Below the pieces are notes generated by a model. It searched no databases. It had not been told where the DNA came from and worked only from the letters and a program-made list of their open reading frames with translations. The translations under genes and the position numbers were made by a program. Shown in pieces: positions 1 through 10,716 of a stretch of DNA of 64,000 bases (its first letter is position 1; every line of letters starts with the position of its first letter). The stretch spans positions 11,399,446-11,463,445 of the forward strand of contig OZ038433.1 of assembly GCA_964036275.1 (NCBI GenBank). The letters run 5' to 3'. The DNA is from Litoditis marina (lineage: Eukaryota; Nematoda; Chromadorea; Rhabditida; Rhabditidae).

Positions 1-449
1 ACTTGCTTCGACAAAATTTACCCAGAACGAATCGGAACAAATTGAACTCACCACCACCTCCCAGTATAAACTTGATCAAAATGATGTCTCGATCTAGCAG
101 GAGCCGACTCCTCACATGATTGAAAACGTGAAAACGTGTTCACGTTCGTCTCAACTTAGAAATAAAGAGAGAACCCGTTCAAACCAGTTGGATCTGACCG
201 AAGCTGGATTCGAAACGATTCCGTGTTTCAGGAAACTCAGCAAAGTGCGAATCACTACGATAAACATTGATCTACCTGCTGTGATTGTAGTTTGATCATT
301 CTGCGTTTCAATCGAAGCTCTTTTGTGATTCCTGCGCTTTACGTTGCTCAATTCAATTCCATCTGAGGCCATATTCACGTACATCCCGAAATCTCAGTTC
401 CAATCTGCGTCTCTACATACAAACGCTATTTATGCTCTCTTACCACGTT

Positions 450-653
450 GGGGTATAGGTTTTGTAAAACCGTTGTGGACACCGTACCATCGATTTTGTA
501 AGGGGCGGGGTTTGGCGAGCGGCCAGATGGTCTGCGTATCTTTGATCTACACACTCTCTCGTCTGCTGGCAAATAATCAACGTCCGCTCGCCCCGCATAG
601 CTCAATCAATCGAGCCCTCTTCTGTCTTTATGGGGAAAATGGCGACTATACGA
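450..653 (-). repeat. dispersed repeat family A, copy 1
   Basis: This is the reverse complement of the sequence at 21211-21413 and 63835-64000. The shared core contains the run ending CCCCATAAAGACAG, a block of GCGAGCGG with GTCGTTGATTAT, and AGAGTGTGTAGATCAA. The open reading frame that crosses it is a by-product of the repeat, not a gene. Function unknown; it is probably a transposon fragment. Confidence 0.75.
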
Positions 654-1571
654 ATGTCGCGAAACAGTGCGCAAAGCGAGAAACGATAGATGAGATGAAG
701 GTTGTCCGGGATGTTCTAATAGACGTACCCTTTTCATAATGACGCTTAATTTTTTAGATAAACAATCATTTCAGCTTCATCTTTCTGTAGTTCCAGAGAA
801 TGAACCAATTTGGGGGGGAATCTTTATTTTGCAGCACAGAATTGTATTGGTTACCACAATGAAATTGATACTGGGATCTTCTCTTCTTTCTCAAATCCTT
901 CCTCAGAGAAACTGGAATGAATCTTCCGTAAGAAGTTTTCGATATCATTCTTACAGGGAGCCACACACTTTTTTCTTGTACTTTCATCTTGATGATCGAA
1001 CTATATAGTCGATTTGAAATGTTCACAATGACTAAACTCATTCTTTCCAGATTTGATGAAATCGACAGCTCATATGGATGTATAGTTGCGAGATCATAAT
1101 ATTAACAGATAATTCAGCTTGTTTATACAAGCAACATGGTTTTGTATAATAATTTCAATCCCCTAGTTTTTCTTATAATTCAATAATCTGAGTTTTACCT
1201 GTGATAGTTATAACATTATTACGTCATGATTTTTCCACGATTTTTCCACATTTTTCCACGTGTCGTCATGATTTTTCCACGTGTTCCCAATTAGGTTGTT
1301 CAAAATAAGAGAAAACTTAGATAAAAAGTTGAACCCACACTGAGCAGTTGGAGCATTCTTTGAATTCCGCTGCGGAAAGAATCGAGAACGTTGTACTTTG
1401 GTTCAATGTAGATCTCAACTTTCTCATTTGTGAGAAACTTCTCACGTGCAACTTCATTCTTGACCAGAAACTGAAAAAGTTGGTGGGCCTAAAAATCTGT
1501 TCCAACGTTTCTCGAGATCAAAATTTAAAAAGAACAACTGAATTTTGGGGGGCCAGAAAACCCAACGTACT

Positions 1572-1784
1572 AATGCCGCCTAGACACCTGGCGCGGTTGA
1601 AATTCCTCAAAAACATCATAACATACCTCATAAGTATTATCTCACCAACTTCTCATGAGATTCTATTGATTGTTATGCTTCAACGTTAGAAGTTCACGAG
1701 TAGCTCATGAGGTGTTCATGAGATTCTCATGAGAAGCTCATATGAGTTTCTAATGAGATTGAACGGTTTGCTACGCCGCCTGGG
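1572..1784 (+). repeat. family F repeat rich in CTCATGAG palindromes, copy 1
   Basis: About 210 bases full of TCTCATGAGA-like self-complementary words, ending in GCTACGCCGCC. Related copies lie at 3870-4060 (reverse), 6050-6182 and 7265-7443. Only the last few bases of the family appear again at 7736-7752. The shared ends suggest one mobile or formerly mobile sequence. Confidence 0.65.
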
Positions 1785-1874
1785 ATGACACCTCTATGAA
1801 AAACGTTTTGTTTTTACGTTGTTTCAAACACGTTTCGTTCAGAAAAACATCAATATTGAATACAAATTGGTTAC

Positions 1875-4800
1875 CTTCTTCATTCTGAGTTTGTTCAAAT
1901 GGCGAATATTCGGAGGTTCTGTTTCAAGACAGGACACCAGTTCTATCTTCAGTTTGGGAACACCATTTGACTGGAACACGTGGGTAAACTAGATAGAAGG
2001 GGTTAACACAACATATACTAGAAGTAAAATAAAAAGTCACGTGAAGTTAGCATTCTAATGAGACATCGTGCACTTTTTCCTGGCACGTTTCTGAATTCTG
2101 CTGGGTTAGTCATGTTTCACGTGACTGTGCGAACCAAACTACAACTCGAGCAAACGACAACTCAACTACAGTACTCAACTCTCACGTTTTTCCTTGATTT
2201 CACTACAAATTGTTAAAAAAGGAGTTATTTATAGTTTTCAGAACAAACATGGCTGAACGCAATCTTTCCTATCAATATTAATTTCTTTCTTTGAACATTC
2301 AAACTATTACTGGTTTTCTCGTACCTCATTTCCAATGGAGAACTGGAGCTGTGAATTGTTTCTTCCACTTGCGTTCACCATCAAACGAACTTCATTCATA
2401 AGCTGAAGTTTCAGAGTTTTATTCCGTCTTCTATTTCGCGGTGTTTGTAGAGTTACACCGTTTCTTCTCGAAATTTGTGAGTTGCGTGTTACTGGATGTT
2501 TTGAGATCAAACTACAATGACAAGCTGGTCACTTTCTCTGGATAAAAGTTTAACGGTAAAGTTAAAGTGGGACGATTGTGCGAAGTGCGAACCAATCCCG
2601 ACGCATCGGCCGTTTAAACTGAAATTTAAAATGTATTGCAGTTTAAAGGACTGGAGGGTTGAGACTGGTCCACATCATCGTCCCTCTTCACAGAAAAATA
2701 AAAGAAGGAATGGCATCTTTCTTGACGATAGTTTCTTACCCCTTGAATGAATTGTCGTTCAGCTTCTAGATACTAGATGGCCGTAATACATCTCAGCCGT
2801 TGGAAGAGCGATGTGCGGGTTTCTTGCTCGGCTCACAAAATGGGGATGAGACATTCGCTGCAAATGTTTATAAACTTAAGTTTAGAATAAACTTTTTATA
2901 TCTGAAAACCTTCAAATAAAGCACGGTAAGTATGTGTTCGTGTGTCGGAAAGACTCGGTGATTGATAAGGGTTCCAGTAGTGACTGGGCCGCTTGGCGTC
3001 TTGAGCTCGCAAGGTAGGTCAATTTCAATGAGGAAACGAAAGATACTGGTCAGCAATTAACTTTAAAAAAATTCGAAAAATAAATTTACCTTCGAAATTT
3101 GAACAGTGTTCCTCGGAACGGTGGGATGTTCGAGCAATTCAAGTGTTTCAGACTCGACTTGATTCAGTTTCTGGAATAGTGAACTGTTGCCAAAAAGTAC
3201 AGTTAATAAAACTTCTATTATCCGACGATCGTTCAAAGAGAAAACGTGTTCAAATTGTTTATATTTAAAAATCAGCTTCTGAAGAGATAAATACCTCAAT
3301 TTGGTTTTCTAGTGCTTCCTTTCGGCTGATGGTGGGGATGGAATTCATTGACTGAGTATTACCAGTCTGGAAAAATGGATAAATTTTCTTGGGAAGAATA
3401 TCTTTTATTGATCAGAGTACGTAAGCTAGAAGTTCCCGGCCACTTTATCCCATCCTGCGTCTCTCCCGCTGCCTCACTATTTCTTGTCTCTAACATCCCG
3501 GCGGGATGTCAGAGCAGATAAATACCGTGTGTTTGATGATGCGCAGGATGGGATGAAGGCGCCGGGATCTTTTACGTCGGTTACAGGACAGGTAGTAACA
3601 AGTTTCGGAAATCGGACGACATTGAGTTTTTCGAGTTTTTCGCAGCTGAAGAAAAATCACATTAATTGTCCGCGACTAGCAATAGAAGTTGTGGAGTGAA
3701 TTTTGAGTAAACTCGTGAAACCTAGTTTTTTTTTTGAATCACACATCGGGAACACTCACATTCTCGTAAATCGAGAGAAGTTCATTTTCGTACACAATCG
3801 GAGCGACTTCTGGCATCACAATTAGATCTAGCTCCTGGAAGACAGAGGTTTGCACACGGCGGTACTCAGGCGGCGTACCAAAAACTACATTCCCATGAGA
3901 GGTTCATATGAGTTTCTCATGAGATTCTCATGAACATCTCACGAATTACTCGTGAAAATTCAATGATGTTGAAACATAGCAATCAATAGAATCTCATGAG
4001 AAGTTCGTGAGATGTTGCTCGTGCGGTAGCTCACGACGTTTTTGACGGATTGTTACGCATGGTACTCAGAGAAATCCGGTCTCATTAAACCACTTGAATA
4101 ATCCTAACTTGCAGTCGTTCGATTCGCAGAAACAAAAAAGTTGGAAGCCATGGAAGGTCAAAACCAAAAATATGAGTCGCTGGTCTCCTTTGAAGAGACA
4201 ATGCAACTCAAACTCCCGTACAGTGAAGTCAACTGTTTCCCCCCACCTCGACATCGTTCCTGGACGTCAGCCAGAGTACGTTGTACGTATGCTAGAAGAT
4301 CCCGGCACCTTTATCCCATCCTGCGTCTCTTCAAACATACGCTATTTATCTGCTCTTACATCCGGCCGAGATGTGAGAGACGATAAATAGTGAGGCAGAG
4401 CGAGAGACGCAGGATGGGATGAAGGTACCGGGATCTTTCAGCATACGTACTCTGGCCTATTTTCACCCTCTAAGCACGGTTATTAGTGCGTAACAGAGTA
4501 AGTCCGATCGTATTTCGAACTGTCAAGGCGATATGGGGAAATTCACAAACACTTTGTAGAAAAAGTCAGAAAAAACTGGAACTCAGTAAATCTTGATGTA
4601 ATTCTTTACAAAGGGATACTTTATTGATAATTTATTGAACTTTATTTCCAGTCACTTACCTCGACATCGCTTCTGGTCGGAGAGTCGCCACTCGTGGTTG
4701 ACATAAACTCCGAGAACAGCGCACTTTCTGTCTGAATATACTGCATGGTAAGAATCAATAGTATTATGTAGGGATTGAGATTGATAAAACGGAGTGTATA

Positions 4801-6915
4801 TTTTGAGCAAAAGTCTGGTAAAACCAACAAGTAACGTCATCAACAAGACTTCTGGCACCAAGTTGGCTAATTTTGAAGTTGGGTTTATGAAATTGCCGGC
4901 TTTTTTATCCCAAGCTCAAACATACGCTAGTTCTTCGCAAGAGTGAATTCCGTCGCAAGAGGCTGTGGCGCAATAATGCGCAAACCGAGACGCAGGATTG
5001 GATTTGGACTCACGCACTCTAATGTGTTTTACACGTTTCACGAGACTACATTTCACTATACTGGTTAATCAATTGCACAGTCACGTGAAACATGTTCAAC
5101 ACAGCAGAACTCAGAAACGTGCAATGACAAAGTGCACGATTCCTCATTAGAATGATAACTAGTGTTATGGGGTTCACACGTTTCACGAGACTACATTTCA
5201 CTAGCGTTTACCTTCGATGTCTGCTCCTTCTCCGTTTCATAGGTAGATGTTGGTACTTCCGCCGCGACCGCGGTCTTTGGTTCACTTTCTTTCATTGCTG
5301 TTTCCTAGAAAAGGAGCCAAGAAGGTAGAAACATGTTTTTAGTATAAAAATACAAGAAAGTAGAAACATGTTTTAGTATAAAAATAGGGTTGTCAATTCC
5401 GAACTCAAAAAACTCGAAATTCCCAAAACTCGAAAAAGATCGAGTTTTCCGAGTTTCGAGTTTGGCTTTGTTCCAAGTCATGAATGAAAGACGAATGACC
5501 GTTTTACAGCATTTCACTTGCAACTTCAAACATGAAATGCTTCTTTTTTCATGATTCTCGCGTATTCATGTGAAAAAATCAGAATTTCCCAGAAAAGTCT
5601 CATTTTTTTGTATTGATGAATTCCGAAACTGAGCGACCAAACTGGAAACTCAAAAACTCGTTTTTTTGGAAACGCTAGAAAATCGAATTTGAAAAACTTG
5701 AAATTTCCGAATTTCGAAAAACTCGAAACTCGACATTTAAATTCGATTAGCAACCCTAGTTCGGGTATCTAGATGGTAGAGTCGGCATTCCCCCTAACAA
5801 AGGCAGAAAATGGCTAAGTCGATCACTACAACATTCATTCAGGAGAGGTTGCTTAAGACTCTAGGCGATTTGTTGGGGTTTAATGAAAAACAATTGTTGG
5901 GTAAAATTGGAGAAAAACTGACTCCTGGAACTTGACGTGTTTTTGCTTCAACATTGACTTCAGTTGGTGTCTTTTCTTCTACTTTCTCAATGGAAGTAGA
6001 CTTTGGGTCTGTCTGAAAAATGTTCCGACAATTTTGGAAAAAAAACTGTTAAAACGTTTCGTTCGACTACATTCTTATGAGATGCAGCATCTAGAATTCA
6101 CGAGAAGCTCACGAGATGTTGATGAACTCCTCGAGAGAAACATCACGTAAACTTCTCGAGGTCGAAGGTGCTACGCCGCCAGACAGAATCTTTTTTCCCA
6201 AGTTTTTATTGAAGAAAAGAGAACTCTGAAATTCGAAAGAAAGAAAATTCTCGAATTATCACCTTGACTGTGGCGGTGTTCTCGAAAACCTCCTCCGCCA
6301 TGTCGGCTCTGATGCTTTTCGTCAGATTAGCCGTCAACTTCATCGGAATCAGTTGGAAGGACTTGTGCTGGAAACCAAGTTCAAATGTTATTGATGTTTT
6401 GAACCTGATTTTTAATATTTCATTAATGCGTAATGAATTCCCGTTTTAACGTTGATGAGACCTTGCAGTTATTGCGGGCACCACAAAAGTAAGAAATGGT
6501 AAGCTTTGCTCAATATCTCAGTAAAGTGCCGGAATTATCAGTAAAAGTGCCGGAGAACATTGACTTTTAACTCCCACCTTTCCGAGTTTGTATTGCTTTT
6601 GGAGAATTGTAGTTTGCCCCCCCCCCCCCCCCATTGAATTTCAGCCCCCCCCCCCCCACTCGTTGAAGTTCTACTCCTCGCCGACCCAGGTCGGGGGTAA
6701 ATAGTAAATGTCGAACTTGATTTTTGACCCCCCCCCCTTCTCGTAAATTTTCAGGCTGTAGCTTGGGCTTTGGTTGAAGTGCTACGGGGGGGGGGGGGGA
6801 AGACCCAACTAAAGTGGGGGCGATACTTCAATTTTACCATGGCGTGCTCTATGTGACCTCATACAAGTATGATGTATTTACGTCATCTTGTCACGGTGCC
6901 CGAACATTCTGACAT
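1875..6915 (-). CDS. unrecognised acidic Thr/Glu/Ser-rich protein, multi-exon, 3' end unresolved
   Basis: Function not recognised. Seven minus-strand exons have good splice sites and stay in one open frame: 6367-6263, 6012-5932, 5304-5212, 4731-4660, 3834-3760, 3366-3295 and 3170-3090. Every one is a multiple of three and begins and ends in phase 0, so they read through as about 190 residues. The first contains KLTANLTKSIRADMAEEV; the next ones are rich in Glu, Lys, Thr and Pro and look disordered; later ones contain LLSIYEN and ETLELLEH. A possible start exon is 6915-6895 (MSECSGT), also phase 0 and just downstream of a TTTCAG site, but it is tentative. Exon-like stretches at 2491-2325 and 1970-1875 follow on the same strand and join each other in phase, but I found no exon connecting them to the upstream block. 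The sixth intron donor-acceptor pairs are conventional except CAA|GTTCCA after 5932. Introns carry family B, C and F repeats. Transcript data would settle the ends. Confidence 0.6.
2030..2140 (+). repeat. family C repeat, copy 1
   Basis: About 105 bases beginning AGTCACGTGAAGTTAGCATTC and ending near CACGTGACTGTGCGAA. Other copies are at 5078-5165, 10275-10365, 10425-10540, 14825-14945 and 36405-36525. Shared words are ATCGTGCACTTT, GCACGTTTCTGA and TTTCACGTGA. The ends are partly complementary, which fits a small non-autonomous inverted-repeat element. Confidence 0.7.
2563..2700. repeat. family E palindromic element, degenerate copy 1
   Basis: Two arms of GGACGAT...CCAATCCC and the reverse flank a central AGTTTAAA / TTTAAACT core. 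It is more diverged than the copies at 20858-20977, 40574-40697, 44965-45093, 61717-61843 and 62470-62608. Confidence 0.6.
3411..3590. repeat. family B inverted-repeat element, copy 1
   Basis: The arms are CCCATCCTGCGTCTC near the left and GCAGGATGGGATGAAGG near the right, with AGTACGTA-type ends. It lies in an intron of the minus-strand gene. Better copies are at 4271-4455, 9141-9320 and 9681-9857. Confidence 0.75.
3870..4060 (-). repeat. family F repeat, copy 2
   Basis: Reverse-oriented relative to the copy at 1572-1784. It begins near GGCGGCGTACC and is built of CTCATGAGA and CTCATGAAC palindromic words. It lies in the intron just upstream, in the direction of transcription, of the exon at 3834-3760. 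Confidence 0.6.
4271..4455. repeat. family B inverted-repeat element, copy 2 (best preserved)
   Basis: The ends CCAGAGTACG and CGTACTCTGG are exact reverse complements. Inside are the arms CCCGGCACCTTTATCCCATCC and its complement, then GCGTCTC and GAGACGC, then ATACGCTATTTATC and GATAAATAGT. Nearly the whole 185 bases can fold back on itself, as in a MITE-type DNA transposon. No coding capacity. Confidence 0.85.
4890..5010. repeat. family B related fragment
   Basis: Shares ATTGCCGGC, TTTATCCCA, AACATACGCTA and GAGACGCAGGAT with the family B elements but lacks their clean ends. Probably a decayed copy. Confidence 0.5.
5078..5165 (-). repeat. family C repeat, copy 2
   Basis: Reverse-oriented copy reading CAGTCACGTGAAACATG, then CAGAACTCAGAAACGTGCAA, then GTGCACGATTCCTCATTAGAATG. 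It sits in the intron between the exons at 5304-5212 and 4731-4660 of the unrecognised minus-strand gene. Confidence 0.7.
5390..5760. repeat. family G low-complexity TCGAG/TTTTC repeat, copy 1
   Basis: Built of AACTCGAAA and GAGTTTTCGAG-like words and bounded by GGTTGTCAATTC on the left and GCAACCCTAG on the right. Similar DNA is at 7445-7735, 36895-37040 and 46780-46850. It creates long false open frames on the minus strand. Confidence 0.65.
6050..6182 (+). repeat. family F repeat, copy 3 (short)
   Basis: Contains ATTCTTATGAGATGC, CTCACGAGATG and the terminal GGTGCTACGCCGCC. It lies in the intron between the exons at 6367-6263 and 6012-5932. Confidence 0.5.
6600..6830. repeat. cluster of poly-C / poly-G tracts
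   Basis: Homopolymer runs read directly: 16 C at 6617-6632, 13 C at 6645-6657, 10 C at 6728-6737 and 14 G at 6786-6799, with GGGGG at shorter spots between. Poly-G tracts of this kind are known in Caenorhabditis, where the DOG-1 helicase prevents their loss. They lie between the unrecognised gene's first full exon and its possible start exon. Confidence 0.9.
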
Positions 6916-7264
6916 TGTTTCAGAGCGCACAGAATTCGCCTGATCTCTGAAACACCAACGTTTCTCTTGGACTTTTTCTTTTCCGGCCGCTTCTCAGACA
7001 TTTCGAATGGAAATGAAATGAAGGCCAGGGGGACTTCTCGTATTTTTCACGTATTCCATAGTATGAGAGCGACCGAACGTGTTTCTCACGTTTTCCAGGT
7101 AATCCCGGTGAGCCTTCACGTGTTTCCACGTAAGTCACGAAATATGGGCTGGACTTGTTGTGCAGGATCTCTTGAGATTGCTCAAGAATTTCAATTTTTT
7201 AAATCTTCATAAATGCACAGTTCCGGCTCGTAAACCAGATCACATCAACCAGGAAAAATTAGAG

Positions 7265-7443
7265 CATCTGGCGCGATAGCAATTGCCCGAAAACCTCATG
7301 AGACACCTCACGAGCAGCATCTCACGAACTTCTCATGAAATTCTATTAATTCAACATTGGAAGTTCACGAGAAGCTCGTGGGGTGTTCATGAGATTCTCA
7401 TGAGAAACTCATGTGAACTTCTCATGAGGTTGGAAGGGTGCTA
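7265..7443 (+). repeat. family F repeat, copy 4
   Basis: Begins CATCTGGCGCGATAGC and ends GGAAGGGTGCTACG, with internal TCTCATGAGAA and CTCACGAAC words matching the copy at 1572-1784. Confidence 0.65.
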
Positions 7444-7444
7444 C

Positions 7445-7735
7445 GGTTGTTAATCGAGTTCAAAATTTCGAGTTTTCGAGTTATCGAGTTTTCGAGTTTT
7501 GAAAAATTTCGAGTTTTCGAGTTTTCGAGTTTGGCGAAAAATCGAGTTTTCGAGTTTTGAAAAATTTCGAGTTTTCGAGTTTTCGAGTTTTGGGAAATTT
7601 CGAATTTTTTTTTGATTTTCGAGTTTTCGCGTTCAAAATTTCGAATTTTCTGGTTTTCGAGTTTGGCGAAAAATCGAGTTTTCGAGTTTTGGAAAATTTC
7701 GAGTTTTTTCGAGTCGAGTCCGAGTTTAACAACCC
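7445..7735. repeat. family G low-complexity TCGAGTTTT repeat, copy 2
   Basis: Nearly pure iteration of TTTTCGAGTTTTGAAAAATT-like units. It ends in TTAACAACCCTTT, the same end word seen before the splice acceptor at 37043. The Lys/Ser/Arg-rich open frame on the minus strand here is an artefact of the repeat. Confidence 0.8.
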
Positions 7736-8282
7736 TTTGCTACGCCGCCTGAAGAGTGCGATAAAAAGAGTGCGGGCTCCATCATGTTTCCCAACATGGA
7801 AACTAACTGTGTTTGTAGTATAATTATGAGAGATTTTAGCAAATCCGGGCTTCAGGTGGTTTTGAGTTAAACTACAGTCCAATGTTAGGTGCACTAGTCG
7901 ACTTTTACCAGTTTCGGTCACGAAACCGTATCCGGAATTTCGTGAACTTTGCGAAAAAAATAAAACTCTTAGACATGTTCCTTTCCTGTTATTCGGAAAG
8001 ATGTGGAAACGAAAGTGAACACGTTCCAATTCACGTGAAAAACCCGTCCACTGGATGATTTTGGATTCATTCCATCATTTTTCTATAGTAGGAGGTGGTG
8101 GTGAGTTTTCGTTTCTCGACTGACTTGCTTTCAATTTTCACCAATTTGTTATTTTCTGAAAGTTTCGAGAAATGCATTTAGTTATTGAAAGAAGTTGCGA
8201 ATATTTTTTCTACTCATAGCTAAACTCTAATTTTTTAGGTTTTTCGTTGTTTAACTTTAACTTTCTCACTTAAAAAAATAGA

Positions 8283-10716
8283 ATGTCTTTGAAGCTTCAA
8301 TACTGGTTTCTGCTGATAACTTGGTAAATTCGAAAATATGTACATGAATACATAAAAATTCTGAAAATCTCATATTTCAGCCGAGTGATGTGTGTAAAAA
8401 GAAAACCGAAGGATGCAAATGGTAAACTAACGACATCGAGCAAAAAGGCAGTGGTTACCTCGAAAGAAACATCAACTAAGGTGAGAGGAATTGTTTTTGG
8501 GTCGAAAGCTGCAAATCTAGCTATGTCGTCGCTTAAACTTCTTCTAGTCTGAAATTGGCAAAAATTGTATACTTAATGGTCAGAACTTCAAGGAAATGGT
8601 ACAATTTGGTATGACACTTAACGAGATTTGTTGATCTTGAGTTTGAGTATAGTTTTTTCCGATTACGACTAAAACCCAACTGTGAAAATGCCCATATTTC
8701 TTGCAGACCCCAGCTTCTCCAGCAGGCCCAAAAAGTTTGACCAACTCCAAGCCAGAATGGGCCCAGCCCCAACACTTCCATGGGCCGAAACGCCCCGCCG
8801 ATGAGGCAAATGCAAATACCCACACACCCACCAAGACCACAGTAACCACTTCGGTACCCAAGAGCTCCAAGCGAAGCGGTTAGTTTAAAAATGAAAGTTT
8901 CTGATTGAGAACTAGTATAACAAACCCGAAAATTAGTAGCTTTTGTGAAAAAATGATGCTTCGAGTTTTGGTAGCCAAATGGCCCCCCGTTAACGTGTTG
9001 AGACACGTTCTCCTCACGGTAAAGTTTGGAAACATGGTAAGAATATGAAACGTTTTTCAAGTTATTTTTTCGCTTCACTACGGTATGAATTCAATTTTTA
9101 ACTCTTCGGTGCAAAAGGCTTTATTGGATTCGAAGAGTGATCTTCAGAGCACGTATGCTAAAAGAACCCGGCACCTTCATCCCATCCTGTGCCTCATCAA
9201 ACATACGCTATTTCTCTGCTCTTACATCCCGCCGGGATGCAAAAGACGAGATATAGTGAGGCAGAGCGAGAGACGCAGGATGGGATGAAGGTGTCAGGAT
9301 TTTCTAGCATACGTACTCAGGGCTTCCGTGTTGAACCTTTTAATGTTCACTCAGCCTTTTTGCGTAACTAAAGATTTGAAATCACACGTATGTCTAACCT
9401 CTGACATAAATTGTTTCAGGTCCAACAAGCGGGGCACAACAACAGTCAAAGAAGTCTGAGATCATACAAGTGACTGTGGATCCGCCGAAGAAAATGTACG
9501 TTCTATGGTTTTGAATATCTTGCATTTTTAGACTGTAACTGCACATTTCAATCCCCATAGCCTGTCTGGCAACTAGCATTTCTTCACTTTCACGTAAGGT
9601 ATACCAATAGCGGCACAAAAAGTTATTTCACGTAGTCAAGTAGCCAAAATCACCAGACTACTCCTCTAGCCTCCTGTAACCTGAGAACGTATGCTGGAAG
9701 ATACCGGCCCTTTCATCCCATCCTGCGTCTCCTCAAACATACGCTACTTCTCTGCTCTCACAAGCCATCGGGATATATTAGACGAGTTATAGTGAGGCTT
9801 AGCGATAGACACAGGATGGGATGAAGGTGCCGGGATCTTCTATCTTTCATACTCACTGCAGTGTGTACAGCAGATTAAGCCTATCTGACCCTAACCATTT
9901 TCATGACGCTGTACCGAAAATAGCAATGTTTCCAATCGATACGTATCTTTTCAGCTACGCGAAACGAAAAACGGAGGGCAACCAACGAGATCCGAAAGAT
10001 CCGGAATACAAGACGTTGGAATTGGACGGAAGTGACTGGGAAAGTATGAAGGTCATCAGACGAACCGACATCAAACACAGTGTAAGAGTACTACTTTCAA
10101 TACTTAACTAACTTTAATTTATTAAACTTTAATGATCAAGCAGCAAATGGCTCAATCGATTACACAATGTGGTCGTTGATCACTTGCCAGCTAATGAGAG
10201 AGAGTGTAGATCAAAGACACGCAGATGAGCTGGCCGCTCGCCAAACCTTACCAAATTTACCGTATACTGTTAGGGGAATGTACAGTCACGTGAAACATGT
10301 TAAACACAACAGAACTCAGAAACGTGTAATGACAAAGTGCATAATTCCTCATCAGAATGCCAATTTTTCGTGTCTGTTCAATTGACTTCTAATGTCCACA
10401 ACAGTTTGGCGGATCATACTAGAAGTATATCGAATAGTCACGTAGAGTTAGCGTTCTAATGAGGCATCGTGCACTTTGTAATTGCACGTTTCTGAATTCT
10501 GCTGTGTTGAACATCTTTCATGTGATTGTGCAATTGACTAACATTCTACTGCGGTTGGCTAGACAGTAGACAGTGGCAATGAAATCTGGAGCGAACAAAA
10601 CTTTGCGCGGACACACTGTCAGTCAGTAAACTAGTTACTAGTTAGTAAACTAGTTATTAAATATACATAATTCGTTTCTGTTTCAGCCTAAGTTGGATAA
10701 GGATGAGCCGAAATAA
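8283..10716 (+). CDS. predicted secreted Lys-rich protein, 181 aa, six exons
   Basis: Not recognised as any known family. Exons: 8283-8323, 8381-8480, 8707-8878, 9420-9495, 9955-10081 and 10687-10716; every junction is GT-AG and keeps frame. The start ATG is the first in a run beginning MSLKLQYWFLLITC, a hydrophobic stretch that fits a signal peptide, and a possible trans-splice acceptor (AAAAATAG) ends one base upstream. The mature part is rich in Lys, Ser, Thr and Pro (residues about 20-105, likely disordered), followed by SEIIQVTVDPPKK and a more ordered C-terminal stretch with DPEYKTLELDGSDWESMKV. The gene ends KLDKDEPK and stop, and an AATAAA overlaps the stop codon, so the 3' UTR could be very short. 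Two family B elements and two family C copies lie in its introns. It could instead be an intracellular basic protein if the N-terminus is not cleaved. Confidence 0.82.
9141..9320. repeat. family B inverted-repeat element, copy 3
   Basis: Arms CATCCCATCCTG and CAGGATGGGATG flank a centre with ATACGCTATTTC and CCCGCCGGGATG. It lies in intron 3 of the gene at 8283-10716. Confidence 0.8.
9681..9857. repeat. family B inverted-repeat element, copy 4
   Basis: Arms TTTCATCCCATCCTGCGTCTC and GACACAGGATGGGATGAAGG. It lies in intron 4 of the same gene, 360 bases from the previous copy and in the neighbouring intron. Confidence 0.8.
10145..10262 (+). repeat. family A repeat, partial copy
   Basis: Shares GGTCGTTGATCACTTGCCAG, GAGAGTGTAGATCAAAGA and GGCCGCTCGCCAAACC with the copies at 21211-21413 and 63835-64000. 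It lies in the last intron of the gene at 8283-10716. Confidence 0.7.
10275..10540. repeat. two family C repeats in inverted orientation
   Basis: A reverse copy at 10275-10365 (CAGTCACGTGAAACATGTT through CTCATCAGAATG) faces a forward copy at 10425-10540 (AATAGTCACGTAGAGTTAGC through TTGTGCAATTGACTAAC). Together they could fold back. Both lie in the last intron of the gene at 8283-10716. Confidence 0.7.

Larger units (their letters stand above)
1..1874. other. left edge, no supported gene model
   Basis: AT-rich DNA with two recognised repeats, a family A copy near 450-653 and a family F copy at 1572-1784. On the minus strand, bases 384 to about 270 could hold an exon ending at a CAG|GTAGAT donor, and a TGTAG acceptor lies just upstream of it, but I could not join it in frame to the exons at 1875-2491. 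I call no gene here. Confidence 0.4.
6916..8282. other. divergent intergenic region
   Basis: Separates the unrecognised minus-strand gene from the plus-strand gene starting at 8283, so it may carry both promoters. It holds a family F repeat (7265-7443) and the family G low-complexity block (7445-7735). No coding region or promoter motif is recognised. Confidence 0.45.

Noticed and set aside
344..739. 131-residue open frame near the left edge
   Set aside because: Most of it is the reverse strand of dispersed repeat family A, present again at 21211 and 63835; no splice or start context supports a gene.
2975..3013. plus-strand exon-like segment between GGTTCCAG and CAAG|GTAGGTC
   Set aside because: No partner exons on the plus strand; the minus-strand gene occupies the region.
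5760..5810. tRNA A-box-like CTAGATGGTAGAG
   Set aside because: No B-box or cloverleaf pairing follows.
7481..8029. 182-residue minus frame with repeated KTRK words
   Set aside because: Translation of the family G low-complexity repeat.
8533..9078. 181-residue minus frame
   Set aside because: It runs antisense to exon 3 of the gene at 8283-10716, whose splice phases fit; no support for a second gene.
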